The translations under genes and the position numbers were made by a program. The notes under the pieces are model-generated. The model ran no database searches and had not been told where the DNA came from. It saw nothing but the letters and a program-made list of their open reading frames with translations. A stretch of DNA of 64,000 nt from Enoplosus armatus (Eukaryota; Chordata; Actinopteri; Centrarchiformes; Enoplosidae): assembly GCF_043641665.1 (NCBI RefSeq), contig NC_092190.1:23329048-23393047 (forward strand), given 5' to 3'. Below, piece after piece: positions 35,976-48,932 of the stretch (positions are counted from its first letter, which is position 1; every line of letters starts with the position of its first letter).

Positions 35976-38900
35976 ATCTGTAGAGCCAGAACTGTTTGAT
36001 CCTCTGTTTTTCATCATACTCTGTTGACATTTTTAGATCAGAGTAGTTAGATGGGAGATCATGACCATCGTCACAGTACTGAGTGTATTACTGCTGCAGT
36101 GGCAGGGAGGGAAAACCCATCACATGTTTGTAATGTTCGGGTGTTCCTATGTCCTCGATGTGCTGTCATATGGCATTTGAAGGTAAACAGAACCCTCTCC
36201 CCTCCCTCTTTCTTGACCACTTGGTGCAGCCTAACAAGGTCATTGGTATCTGCTGCAGTCCTGTGGCTGCGTCCCCATGTGTGCACTCCATGAAAACGCC
36301 CCCGGAAGCAGACCTCAAAGACAGAGAGATTAGTGGGGTTTCCAAAATAAAAGCACAACGTAACAAAAACTGAATTTCCTGTATTAGTCTGGTTTGTATG
36401 GTTTAGCTTTACACAGTCAATGTACAAGTGTGTGTCCTTTTTCACCTCAGTGAGGGGGTCGCTGTCCAGCTCCCTCACACCATGCAACTTTTCTCCAAAT
36501 AGCGTCTGATATGTTTGTTTTCTCAGCAAGCTTTTAGAGCGCTGGAAAACTTTGAATGGGAAGCAATCAGCTCTTTTGTCTGTTTCGGTCCGTCGAGGTG
36601 GAACTGTTGCTCGTGACAAATAAAATCAAGTTGGCAAGGAAAACAGGGGAATTTCAAAAAAGGCGAAATGAAAGGAAATAGCGATGCTTTATCTACAAGG
36701 CTGCACAAGCAAAGAAAACAATTGACAGGCCTCTTCAGTTCAGCACTTTGTGTCCTCTTTTCTCTGAAAATATTCCAGAAACTCTCTTTAATGTTTATCA
36801 AGTCAAAGTCCCTACACCAAAGGCCAGACTGGAACTCCGGACACACCTTTTGTTTTTCTCCCGGTAACAGAAGCGACTACTGCAGGAAGTAGAAATAACC
36901 TCAAGTAATTGCTTAAGATGAAATTTTTATGATCACTACCAAGAAATTGGGCCATCGCAGCAGCAGCAAATAGTCACAGCAGAACATGTACACAGCCTCA
37001 TACACAGTCATTTATACATGATTCACCCGCGCACACACACTCCTTTCAAACACACACTCTGGCTCGCACCTGCATACGCACACAGATCAATATTCATGAC
37101 AGCCTACAGCAGAAGTGTGCAGTCAGTGCGTGCTCATATTAACATGTATGAACTCAAACACCCCTTAGCGGCGTCTTATTCTGTAATCACGCTGTTGCGG
37201 CGCATCAGGAGGCTTGTTCACACTCACTGCTGATGGAATACACCGCTGGCTACTACAACACATCACTCCTGACTTTATCGAAACACCTCGACTGGCTTTT
37301 CTTCCCTCCGATCATCAGCTTTCCTCTAGTTAGTGTAATTTAGATGCCACAGGTTTAAAACAGTAGAAGATGACTAGATATGTTTGACACCTTCTATCTG
37401 TGAAAGTTTTACATTTGTAGGGTTGATGCTCAAACCTGCATGCACTGCAGCCGCACAGACTAAATAGAATGAATATAACATAATTACGTGCAATAAATAC
37501 GGAAGCCCTGAGAAGTGAGAAAGAAATATAATCTGGATTTCTAAGTGCGATCTAAATTGTTTTCTCCCCTGTGTTTATGACTTAAGAACAGGTTGCAAGG
37601 ATAATCTTTTTCAGGATCATTTTTCTGTGTTGTTGAAATACTCACTTCGGCTTCAAGAGGCTGAAGGGCACCACTTCCCCATGTTCTAAATAGCACTAAA
37701 AGCATTCATATTTTCTTCCAGATGAGTTTAAAGGTTTTTTTTTCTAGCCAAAAGAAAAACATGACAGTGATGTTACGTAACTTTTTTTGCTGGAAAACCT
37801 TTTTTTTTCACCTGAAACTTCTTTTTCCACCTGTTTCATATGAAAAAAAGGAACTTAGAAAAGATTATCCTTTTATCAGAAATGGATCAACAGAATTGTT
37901 TTTTTCCTCACTTGCCTCTCGGGGCTTCCGTAAGTAAACCGTCCAAAAAGAAACAAACTGCTAACAATATGAATATCACACAAACTGAAAAGATCCCTGT
38001 TGAGGGACTACACAGATGAATTCCTTCTGTGTATTTGTGCATTTCTGCCAACCTGGACGTCAGCAATCACAGCCACTGGCATCGCTCATTTTTCATATTT
38101 TCACTCACTTATTCAGTGAAATGCTCGCACTGCAGAGCAGCGTCGCAACACCAGCGTGCTGCGGCGGACAAAGCCGAGAGGAGTTCAGTGAAGAAAGGAA
38201 CAACTTTTATTTTAGCCAAAAAGATCCATTGAAATATGTCCGACTCTGCTTCTCTTGCTTTATTCCTCTGTCCCACACTCGTAGATGGCTATGTCTCCCA
38301 GTGGGGCATGTACGATTTCTACTGCCCATTAGCACAATAGGGCCGTACTATGCAGCATGTAGGGGGCAGAGGAACTGATCAGGTCAATGCCGGTGACCAG
38401 ACAAACTCGGTCAGTTGTCTCATGTTCTGCTGTAACATATGGATTTCAGTAAAGCTAAATGTTGTATCCTTCCTGTACATGGTCCTTAGCAATGTGTGTG
38501 ATTGCAGTATATTGACAGCTACTGACAACGGGGGTCACAGTCGACATTTAGCCGATTCTGGTTCTTCTCTTCCAGAGCAGTTCCACCGGAGCATTTGAGC
38601 ACTTGTTCGGCGACGGGATCCTTCTGTCTTCATAAATCCGGCAGCGCGGCGTGCAGGCAGACTCCTGTCTAACATAGCCTAAATAAGTCGTCACACAGTT
38701 TCAGTTTCCTTGGTGGCTGGATGTGTGGTGCCCCAGGGATGTGTTGTAGGCTCTCGCATGGAGCGATCGTACATGCTGGAACAGATGGCTGTTGGAGGAC
38801 TTGTGCATGACAGCTATTCACTCTCTCTCTCTCCTCTGTATCTTGTTCCTCTCATGCCTCAGTGATCATGGGCGCCTGCAGTAGCTTATGAGCTTATCAT

Positions 38901-40334
38901 CAGAGCAAAACACTGGACAGTGATCTAATTTAAGCTGTTGTCGGGCAACAAAAGCCTGGAGGAAACAGAGAGAGAGAGAGGGAGGTAGGGAGAAGAGCGG
39001 GGCTGGGAGTGGAAGTCATGGATTGTGCACATCTTGGCTGAAGATAATGGCAACATCTGTTCACTTCCTCACTATCGCGGCGTATTGCATCGACGTGCCA
39101 TCACTGACTACCAAAGAATTACCTACAAAAAAGGTTGTTAGTCGTGGAAAACATCCCGCAACAGAGCAAACAACGGACAGAATTCCTCAGCGTTGTGGAA
39201 ATTGACAGGCGAGTTTGAGTAGATTTCTCTCGAGGGTCTGCGATGGATTACCCCCCCCCCCCCTCCACTCACTGTTGGTCAGTGCCTTCCCTGCAGAGGG
39301 AAGAACCGACGGAGGTTGGCGGGAACGGAGACAAAATGAATAAGCCCTCGAAGGCCGTTGCATGCACTTGCCCCCTAAGCACAAGGAGACATTCATCTCA
39401 CCCCCCCAACCCCCTCCTTGTGTGATCTCTTAATGACAATGAAACAGGCCTGCAAGAATTCAAGCAATTTTCCAAATTGATTTCTCTCCTCGGACGATTG
39501 ACTCCGTCGTTAGAGCGCCATTCATAACTTTTTCGGGGGGGATTTAACACAAGCCTCTCTGTGGGAGTCTGTGTGCGTTTGCAGCAGTGTCAGCTGCACA
39601 CTCTTGTCAGAAACACGAGAGCTTATACCCAGTACTTTAGTGCCCCCACCCCCCATCTATGGAGCTCAACGTTGAGCTTCAGTTCGTGGAGAATGTTTAG
39701 GAGTCATGTGACACATCTGCAGAAACATGCATCGTTGCAGTCCTGACGTTACACGCATGTGAGGGTTTCCAAGTTGAGCTTGGAACATATGTGGTTTGGG
39801 GGAAATTACCTTCTATGATGCTTCTGCATTGCCAGAACCTCCACTTCCCCCTAAATTGCATTCAATATGGCATATGGTACAGTAACTGTGTGCTCTGCTG
39901 CAAGTGTCTGGACATGGACAGCGTGCATGTAGTGGTTTGCGACGGCACAAGACGGGCTGTCCGGTGGAGAATGGCCGCCCAAACATGAAGACAAATGGGG
40001 TGCAATAGGAACAGGCTGGCAGGCTCGCCGACGGCTGGAGCCGCTCGATAGAAAGAAAGATGAGGAGACGCTGTTCAATAAAGCGGGCCGGGGCCCTGCC
40101 AGGCTGCGATCTCCCCACAGGGACTGCCAGAGATGAGAGAAAGAGAGAGCGAGGTGTGAGGTGGTGAAAGAAAGAGAGGAAAGAGAGTGATTGCACAGAA
40201 AAAAAAGGGCGTTTGTGAAGAGTTCCTAGACACGAGGGAAAGAGGCCGGAGATTTACAACCCAGATTCTGCAGAAACCCATGGCAGCAGATTCGGCTCCA
40301 CTGATTTCATTTTACATCTATGTATGATAACTGT

Positions 40335-40363
40335 GGGGGGGGGGGGGGGGGGGGGGGGGGGGG
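40335..40363. repeat. Poly-G run (29 nt)
   Basis: The longest homopolymer in the window. Confidence 0.95.
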
Positions 40364-41370
40364 TCATCAGCACCTCGACTAGACGGCTCAATATCTGTTC
40401 CCAGAGCTGTCACAAACTCTGCAGGGGTTTTGTGCTTGTTCTGCCCCCATAAACCCGTTTATTGAATTTCGATGGTAAGCATAAGATTGTTGTTTTTCTT
40501 GTCCCCCCACCCCCCTCCCAACCCCATGATGCTTGTCACACACCCCCGGAGACAGGAAATAAAACCAAGGAGAAACAGAAGAGAAGCTTCCAGAGATTGC
40601 ATGGCACTCGCAGGCTCTGCTTTGCTTATAAATGCCACGTTTTGGCTCCGGTTAGCCAGGTGTAATTAGGGTTAAATCCCCGGCTGTCAGTCAGCTCCTC
40701 GTTTACGTCCCACTAAAGGGGCCGTCTCCGGTGCTGAGGAGCGCAGGTCTGCCACTCCAATCAGCTTTATGATGCTGGGGCCTGTCAGATAAGCAGGGGG
40801 GCAGGCCAGAGGCACATAAGGAGGATGATCTCTTCTTTCAATGAGCTAATCAATGAGGGATGGAGGATGCAGCGTCACACGGGGCTACGGCAACACCCAG
40901 TGTTGTCAAAGGACAGAATTGATTGAGGGAATTGCAGGAATCACTAATGCCAGTATGAAGTAGCTGTGTGTATTAGTTCTGTCACTGTCAATATTCAAAC
41001 TAAAGCTCAAACGTGGAGGAAAAAAACAACATATTCTATCTGTAAAGATTTGTTTGAATTAAAAGTGCATTAGGCCGACTCTTACAGTCTGATCTATTGA
41101 ATTCCGTGTTGTAAACTGTTGTAAATTGAGGGCTTTTTGACTTTTTTGGCTAGAGACAGCAAGCAGAGAGAGACTGGAAAGGCGGGAGATGGGGGGGGGG
41201 CTTAATGGTATGCGCTCTACCAGGTGAGGTGAATGGTATGCGTCCCAGGAGGGAGCATTTTGAGTAGGATGGACAACTTCACTAACTTGTGACAAATGCA
41301 ACTTTCCACAACAACAACAACATTAGCTTGTCACTCAAGTTAGGGAGCGGAGGCCGGTGTTGGCCAGATT

Positions 41371-41386
41371 GGGGGGGGGGGGGGGG
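41371..41386. repeat. Poly-G run (16 nt)
   Basis: Uninterrupted. Another 10-G run is near 41191. Confidence 0.95.
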
Positions 41387-41664
41387 TCCACTGGGATACT
41401 TGTTATTTGATTTGGATAAAAAGGGTTTGGGGAACTTTTCGCACTATTTCGACAGCTGTCCTTAATTTAAAGTTCCCAATGAGTCCGCGCCTCCTCTCCC
41501 CCAGATGGACAAGGCACAAACAGGCTTACACAATGACTGACAATGATTATTCATGACCAACAGAAACCAAATGACGGTTCATTGCACCTCGGCTAAAAAA
41601 TTTTTTCTCTTACTCAAATGATTATTTTATCATACCTCTGTGATAAAAGCCTTAAAGGCTGTAG

Positions 41665-41820
41665 AAAGTCAAACGTCCGTGTCTTGTCTGGTTATAAAGC
41701 AGGTCTAGGTGCTGTATAAATACTGTGAATGGATCAAGTCCACGGAGAAATGCACACAGCGCCTTTAAACGTGCCGTCAGGACTTCTGTAAGGTTGTGAT
41801 GTCACAGCTATACAGTCACC
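41665..41820 (+). repeat. Dispersed repeat family B, copy 1
   Basis: It shares a roughly 140-bp alignable block with 56005-56142: TTATAAAGCAGGTCTAGGTG versus TTATAAAGCAGCACTTGGTG, then CTGTATAAATACTGTGAA, GCCGTCAGGACTTCTGTAAG and GTTGTGATGTCA. Both copies have the same orientation. It may extend to about 42300, but the second copy does not continue that far recognisably. Confidence 0.8.
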
Positions 41821-44800
41821 CACCAAGTACAGGGACGCTCATCCACCCGCTCAGTCTGTCTGAGTTACTGGAGCGCTCTGCTCAGGACGACTCTTCAGGT
41901 GTGTGGAGGTTGTTCGGTTTGTCTAAAACTCATCATGCAAAGCTGCTCTAGTGCAGTCTGAGAATAAAAAGATAGAGCTGAAACCAGCATCATATGGGAC
42001 CGTCAAAGCTGTTAAATCTGTGCATGTGGGCGAAGACTTTTTACGTTGACCTGGAGATATTCTCACTCTCAGTTACTGTAACCGTGATTTTGGGTTCGCC
42101 CCAAACTTACACTGCTAGCACCTCCTCAGTTCTCGTCTGTACCGCTCATTTACAAGTCAGTACTGTAAGTGAACGCATCACCATCCACACCCCCTGCAGC
42201 GTTCAGCGTGGATTCAGACTGAGCACTTCGTTCTGTTGCTGGCTCTGAAAGCTGCTGATTCGGTCATTAACAATATTTCAGCGTAGTTAGTCGAGTTTGA
42301 AGATTTCCGCTCTAAAGATCCGTTCGTTGGGATTCGGCTGCGTGGGCTGGGTTTGAATCAAGTTGAATGAACTACGTGCAAGTTTGAATTTGTTGAAACT
42401 AGGGTTAGTATGCGTCACAAAACATCCCACATTCATCAAGAGACTAAAGGTTTGTCTTTTAATCGATACACAGCAATCCTTCTGTCTTTCTTCCTCTGCC
42501 TCTATCTGCTGAGAATTAAAAAGTTGAAGGCAGGATCCCACAGCTTCGCAGCTTTTGTTATATTTCACACCTGTTGGGAGTCGGCAGTCAGCAGCATTTT
42601 CACACGAGAAGCAGAAAAGACAAAGTATCGTGAAACAGCTTAGCTTAATACGGTGCACAGAATCATAGGACAATAAGAGTATACATTCTGTTCAGGGCTG
42701 TTTTTGATTTGGAGAGCATGGCAGTGACATTTTTATCAGAATCTTTCAGACTTTCACAACTCTTTATTTCAAGACAGATCAGTCAATCATTCACGTTTGC
42801 CTTCACACCCAAACACAAAGCTTTGCCCGAAGATCTTATCATCTCCATCAAACAGCGACCTGATGATCCTCGGCTGCCAGATGTTCTGCCACCGCTAAAA
42901 GACCAAGGAGCGGATAAGAAAATGAATTATAATGGGACAGGTTGAGGGAGAAAGTAGCCATCGGCTTTTACGCCTAATGATGGCTTTAGCGTCAGCTCAA
43001 GCGGCCACGATGTTCAGCAGGTCCTCACAGGGATGGTAAGGGTCCGACTCGTCACCGGCGGCAGAAGTTAATTAGGCAAATGTCATGTGTTCCTCTTCCC
43101 CCCGGCAGACAACAGCCCGGCCCACCCGCTGCGACAGAATATTGTTAACCGATCAAAATGGCTGACCTCATTAATTTCTCCAGACGTCTCCTGTCGTCAG
43201 CTCCAGGTTCCAGGTTTTTTTAACCCGTGTCTTTTTTTTCTTCGTTTCTCATGAAGGTGCCGAGGTACCAGCTGAAAATAAAACCCAGAGACCCGTGATA
43301 TGTGACCTCTACGCGTCACGTCTTTTTGCAAAGTCTACCTTCAACCCTGCCGTGACTCGCTGTCTGCCCATATGAAGAGCTGTTGCTATTCTTGACTGTA
43401 AGTAACCACGAATTATTGTGTATCCAAAGCCTGATCTATCGTATTCCTCTGTGCCACTCAGTTTCATTAACTTTTAACCCCTTCAGTTTTGCTTCATAAC
43501 TTCCCATGTAAACACAGAGGAACCGTAGCTTAAATCTTCTGTTTAAACCCGCACTTCTCGTCCTTACGTGTACCACATTTCATGTTGACATGTAACTAGT
43601 AATGTTAACAATGTTTTGTTTTGTTACAGGTCATCTCTTGCAGCTACTGACCACAAGACGAGGTGTGATATGATCCGTGTGTGTCCAAAATGTGTCCAAA
43701 CCTCTCCGAACAACAATGTGAAGCAGTATTCCATGTGTAGTATATGACTTTGTTTATTTGGGTGTTACGACTATTTGCAATCATTTGCATCATCTGCCCA
43801 GCGTGGCTGAAATTCGGCTCTCCAGTCCTCTGGCCCTCTGCCCAGAGATGATCCAGGATTATGACCAGGGGGACATTACCAGACCTGCACTTGAAGGCTG
43901 TTCAGTTCTTTTTCCTCTTCGGGGCAGAGAACACAGTACTTCCTGCCTGTTGTTGTCTTCGTCAGCTCCCGTCAGTTCCAGACACAGGGAAACATCCATC
44001 GGGCCTCTTTTCAGCAGCCTCCACCCGTGGCAGCGAACGACCGCAACCAACACGAAGAAGCATGCCGGCAAAACGTCGGTAATATGGAAAAGGGCACTGG
44101 GATCAGCTGCCTTCACGCAGCTGCTCTTTCTGGACGGTGCATGCTGGAAAAGAGAGAGTTCATTACTTGAAAATGGACAACTGCAGGGGGGAAAATAAGC
44201 AAAAACAACACCATTTTCGGGACACCTTTGGCATTCAAATGAGGGTGGGATCGCACATTTAGTGTCAGCAGAATAAACATTGTTGATACACAAACATCTC
44301 TTTATGAGCGAGCAGTCATATTACGTATTCTGTAACTTCTCTTGGTAGATATTCAGGGTGAAAACTGTTTTTTTGTTGTTGCTGTAATAGTAAATCATAT
44401 TTTGGTGGTGAAAGAAAAATGTTTAAGGGTTTTTTAAATGCCTTTAAATGGCCTTTGATGTACACATGGTGCACTCGTCTGTAAAGAATTAAAGTAGAAA
44501 GGGGGTAACATGGCATTATATTATATTGTCTAATGCGCCAGCGTTCTGCTTTAAGCATTGAGGTAGGCAGACATTTAGCTAACTCTCTACTTGGCTGGGC
44601 AGTGGTGGGGATGATTCAAGCACCTGCTTTCACACCATAAGGTTTATTACAGAGGGGTGCGGAGCAGGCCAGAGCAGAAGGGAGGAAATCGGAGAAGTTT
44701 GCTCACTGATCGAGGGCTTAAGGAGTCATCGAGGTGTGTAAACCTCACCTTGCCCGAGCATCTGCTCTCCATGTACGGCACAGAGCTCATAAAGTGGATC

Positions 44801-45264
44801 TTTTGTCCGACGGCCCGGGCCCTGGTCCGCCCCAATGAAAAGGGAGCCTCGTCGCCGCCGTGCGAATGAGTAATGTAATTCAATCTGGACGCCACGGCGG
44901 CTTTTATGTCTGGAAGCGGACAGCGAACACATCTGCAGGTTCCATCTCCGCGTAGCCCCCCCAGCCTAATTTGTTTGTCATTACCGGCTTGGCTTTCATC
45001 TGTGGGTTCAGCGCAAGTGTCTCTGGCAGCCGCAGCCTCTGCGTTAATGGACTGTTCGCAGCCTCTTCTCCAGATGCTGCCCCCCCCGATCCCATGACCC
45101 CGTCCGGCATGCAACTGTCCACTCTGATGTCACCCTGGGATAATTATGGCGAAAAAACAAACATAACGCCCTTCATTCAGTCTGGAGCTGGGAAAGACAC
45201 ATTTCTCTGAATCAGGGCGTTTTACAGAGGTTTTCTTTTTGAATACTTTTTCCCTGTTTTGTAC

Positions 45265-45305
45265 AGTTTACAGTTTACAGTATACAGTATACAGTATACT
45301 ACACT
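45265..45305. repeat. Short tandem repeat of ACAGTTT/ACAGTAT units
   Basis: Repeated 7-mers TACAGTT/TACAGTA, then GTATACTACACTACTGTA. Local duplication by slippage is the simplest explanation. Confidence 0.85.
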
Positions 45306-47400
45306 ACTGTACTCGGATTGTAGTCATTTTTAGTCAGTGATTTATATTTTCCTATTTCTATTTTATGTTATATCACTTTCTAAACTGACAAGGGACATTT
45401 AGATTTAGATTTCCCTATGGGCCATGGGATGTCTTTCGACATCAAAAGCACCATTTTATAGACTTTAAGCCTTTTCTTTGCGTAAGGAATTGGATGCTCC
45501 TCTACCAGACTGAATTGAATAAACAGAGAATGCAGTACTTGCTGAGGTGACAAGACATTCTGGAGGATAAAATGCGAACAATTTGGAGATACAAAGCATT
45601 CACTTGACAGCAGCAACACGACATGACAGAACGGTCCCATCACACACACACACACATGTGCATATACACTCCTACAGTACCAACAGTGGACTGTTATTCT
45701 ACACCAAGTGACCAAGTGTGGACCACTATTTCTAGTCATTTTCAAAACAAAAGCATAAATTAAATAGAATCTTTGTGTTTTTTCACAATATAGGTGCTTT
45801 TTAAATTGTATTTCAAAAATTGCTAGAGGGGACATCTAATCCTGGTCAATGTCTACCTATCAAAGAGGGGACCTCCATAGCCTGCAATGGAACCGTCTGC
45901 AGTGAACAAAGACTGGAAAGGGACATGAATAGGTACAAAGACTTTCTTGATGTTTTTCAGAAATGGATCATTTAGCCATATTGTTTTTAACATGTAAACA
46001 TCCCCCTGACACAAATTTTACTGCCGCTTTAATGTAGAATTAATTGATGTTTATTAATTGAGCTACCTTCATTCTGGTGGTTTACATGTCATTTTGTATT
46101 TATATGTATTGAATTTACTTAATAACTTAATTCCCTGAGTCGAGAGAAAACCCTTCGCCTGGTCTCAGAGTGTGTTCTGAGTTCATTGTGGTTGACTGAG
46201 CATCTTAAGAGCTTTCACTTTAAACTCCCTCATGACAAAAGCCACGTCAGATAAAAGATCCTGAATCGTTCTTTGTCTAATGAGGACTATTCGCGACGCT
46301 GACATTTATATTCCGTCTTTGAGCATCAGTAAGTGTGAATATGGCATTTTATACATTAAAAGTGTGGGCAGTCACTGCTCTGAAAATCTTAAACTCACAA
46401 ATGGCTGTGTTTTTCTCAGTGGAATCATCTTTTTCTGTCCTCATGCATCCGGGCCGGAGGGATAGAATGGGTTCCTTCAAACATATGGAGGCAGTGTGGT
46501 CATATTTTCACACATAAGAATCATTTTTTCTCTGCAGCTGCAGCAGTGCGTTGTTGCCCATCGGTTGCACTGAGCGGCTAAATGTCCAGTATTTACCTAA
46601 TTATCCTTTTAATCACTGATAATGCGTTTTCCCACAGTGTGCCAAGAGTCAGTCAGTGAGCAAGCAGAGTCTTTTGTCTGACATTAAACAGGCCTGTAGC
46701 TGTAGTGATGGCAGAGCAGTGAAACTCTTCACTTGCTATTTATGTTGAATAGTAAATCCCTTTGAGTTCAAAAGGTGCATTTTTGCAGGAGACCCCTTTA
46801 TGAAGTGCTATACTCAGGCTCATAAGAAATAAATCAGACTTCATTCCGAACAGCAAAAAACGAGATGGAAATATCGCCGTGCGAGGGCCTCTAATTGTAA
46901 TCTACTCTGCAAGCTAGTTTTTAAGAACGCCTCAAAGCAAGCACTTCCAAGGGCCTGGCGAGCATAATTCAAAGTGTGGTAAAGGTTTAGAAATTCTGTC
47001 GGACATGCATATTTGAGCTACCATATGTGGGGAAATTATCTCAAAGGAAAGGCAAAGAGATCAGATGATTCTGATAACATTACACATTATACAACATACA
47101 GTATGTATCTTCATATGTGGGACCAGTAAGAGGACAGTTTTAGTCTGATATGTAATTTACAAGTGACCAGATGCCTCACCATCACAGAATTATCTTCTGT
47201 TTAGACAGCGTAATCATTGGCTTTCATCGGTTGCCATAGTAACAACGTAGGCATGAATTCTCCGGGCTCGCTACAAGTCTGTGCGGCAGCTCCGGGAGCA
47301 GTGACAGGCAAGTATGATGGATGTTTCAACCCCCTGTTTATGCTGGCTGCTCTCACAGTGGCGTTTTCTGTTCTATTTGCAGAGTGACCCTCGCCAAAGT

Positions 47401-47403
47401 GTG

Positions 47404-47441
<38 letters not shown>
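47401..47441. repeat. (GT)n microsatellite
   Basis: About 20 GT units with one GC interruption at 47409-47410. Confidence 0.97.
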
Positions 47442-47442
<1 letters not shown>

Positions 47443-47659
47443 CACGGACATGGGCAGCAAAATAGAAATAAAATAAATAATTTAGTTTTGTGAAACAGAA
47501 AAAAGTTTTGCATACTTTTCAACACGTTTTCACCCAACAGACACTGTTCAGAAACACTCACACAAGAGAGGAAACATGGTATGGAAATATTTTTCTATCT
47601 CAATGTTAGTGCCTGCATTCATTTCTCAGCTTGCAGAAAAATGCGTATTTTTTAACGAC

Positions 47660-47840
47660 GAAGCACTGTAACATTTGTTTAGATGGGGGTGCTTCAGTCC
47701 CTCCTACATTTCCCATAATGCAACCAATTCATAATTCTGTTAGACCCTTCCCGCCAGGTCAGTGTTCATATCTTCCAAACTCTACACCCCCAGTTTGTCA
47801 CGCAGGCATAACCCTGATGACATCACTATGACGTCATCAG
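47660..47840 (-). repeat. Dispersed repeat sharing the ATTATGGGAAATGTAGGA core
   Basis: Positions 47702-47725 are the exact reverse complement of 22372-22395. The following CCTGATGACATCACTATGACGTCATCA resembles the DNA around the same core in the 54427-54706 element (GATGACTTCATCAGGG). The outer boundaries are not visible. Confidence 0.45.
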
Positions 47841-47947
47841 TCACCAGAGCCAATTAATTACCAGCTCATACAGAATGTGCGCAAGCTAACACAGAAGATC
47901 GCATCAGTTACCCAGGTGGATGGATGGGTGTACAGTACTAACTCGCA

Positions 47948-47994
47948 CACTGCATACAGTACTGCAGTACTGCATACAGAACTGCATACTGCGG
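47948..47994. repeat. Palindromic TACTGCAGTA-type tandem
   Basis: Overlapping units of CTGCATACAGTA and TACTGCAG give several self-complementary segments (TACTGCAGTA is a perfect palindrome). Confidence 0.8.
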
Positions 47995-48849
47995 CGTTCT
48001 GTGACCGTGAACCCCCCCCTCTCCCACATCTCCACCCACCTGGGCTAAGCTTGGCAAAAGCAAAGCAAATGGGCCCACAAAGGGACGACCATGGGACGGT
48101 CAGTAACAGTGTTTGAGGACAAGTTTGTTTTTTGTGTGTGTGTTCATTAAGAGAGGTGTTGGTCGCTGGAATAATAATTTCTCCTGTGTATACGAATAAT
48201 ACATGAATTAATCTGGCAGTGAAAGAAGGAGAATTTCTACAGTTTCTCAGTGACTTTCAACCAGGAAGTTCTGGGTGAAGACGGTTGTAATATTAGCTTC
48301 TGTGATCAACAATCGACATTTCTGAAGAACTAATAAAAAGGTCACTAATCAACATTCATTAATACATTTGCTACATGGGACAAAGTGTTCAGAACAAACA
48401 CTAAAGAGAAACTAAACAGTAAATCCACTTTTTGAGTTCGTATATAGCACTTTATTATCACTTTATTATAGTATCAATTGACCCTAATAGTTATTATAAT
48501 TAATTAATAATATGATTAAAATAATTTGTGTCCTATAAGTTCAATTACCCTGTTAAAAAGACTCACAGTGACTCTAAAATGAATCTCCTCCTTCACCTTT
48601 ATTGGAGAATCCATCTATCAATACGCATTATTTTTCCTTACAAAAGGTTTAACCGCTCGACACAAAATGTCTCTGTTCACTAAAAAGTGAAAACAGCCGT
48701 CTAGTGTCAAAGTCTGTGCATACATGAGTCTGCACAGTGAAGATCAAACATGAAAGTGAAGTAATAATAAGCAAAACAGTGGATGGGGGACTTTAGGATG
48801 CTAAAACTGCAATTACTCGAGTTGCCACAAAGTGCTTGCTGTACAGGTG

Positions 48850-48932
48850 ATCTCAGGCCTTTGGGACCCTTGAGGATCAGGGGCCCCTGGGCAGTTCCCT
48901 ACTTTACCCTGTTGGTAATCCAGCCTTGGCCA
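48850..48932 (+). repeat. Dispersed repeat family C, copy 2
   Basis: Better-preserved copy: CAGGCCTTTGGGACCCTTGA, GGATCAGGGGCCCCTGGGCA, TAATCCAGCCTTGGCC. It has the same orientation as the copy near 7280. Confidence 0.5.

Larger units (their letters stand above)
29726..41664. other. Intergenic DNA, mostly unique-looking
   Basis: It holds the dispersed elements listed separately (30195, 31914, 32211, 33450, 35640) and poly-G/C runs (32267, 39251-39263, 40335, 41371). Frames such as 36071-36619 (minus, 182 codons) lack any recognisable domain. No gene seen. Confidence 0.5.

Noticed and set aside
36071..36619. 182-codon minus-strand open frame
   Set aside because: Composition and lack of any family resemblance indicate a chance frame. 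Overlapping plus and minus frames of similar quality exist here.
44647..45114. 155-codon minus-strand open frame
   Set aside because: Open frames on both strands of a GC-rich block. No recognisable protein family. Kept only as a conserved-element candidate.
45380..45835. 151-codon minus-strand open frame
   Set aside because: Includes a (CA)n-derived VCVCV run and no domain.
45993..46010. miR-30-like string TGTAAACATCCCCC
   Set aside because: The first 13 bases resemble the miR-30 5' half, but the rest diverges and no complementary arm is found nearby. It sits in a repeat-like segment ending GCTTTAA.
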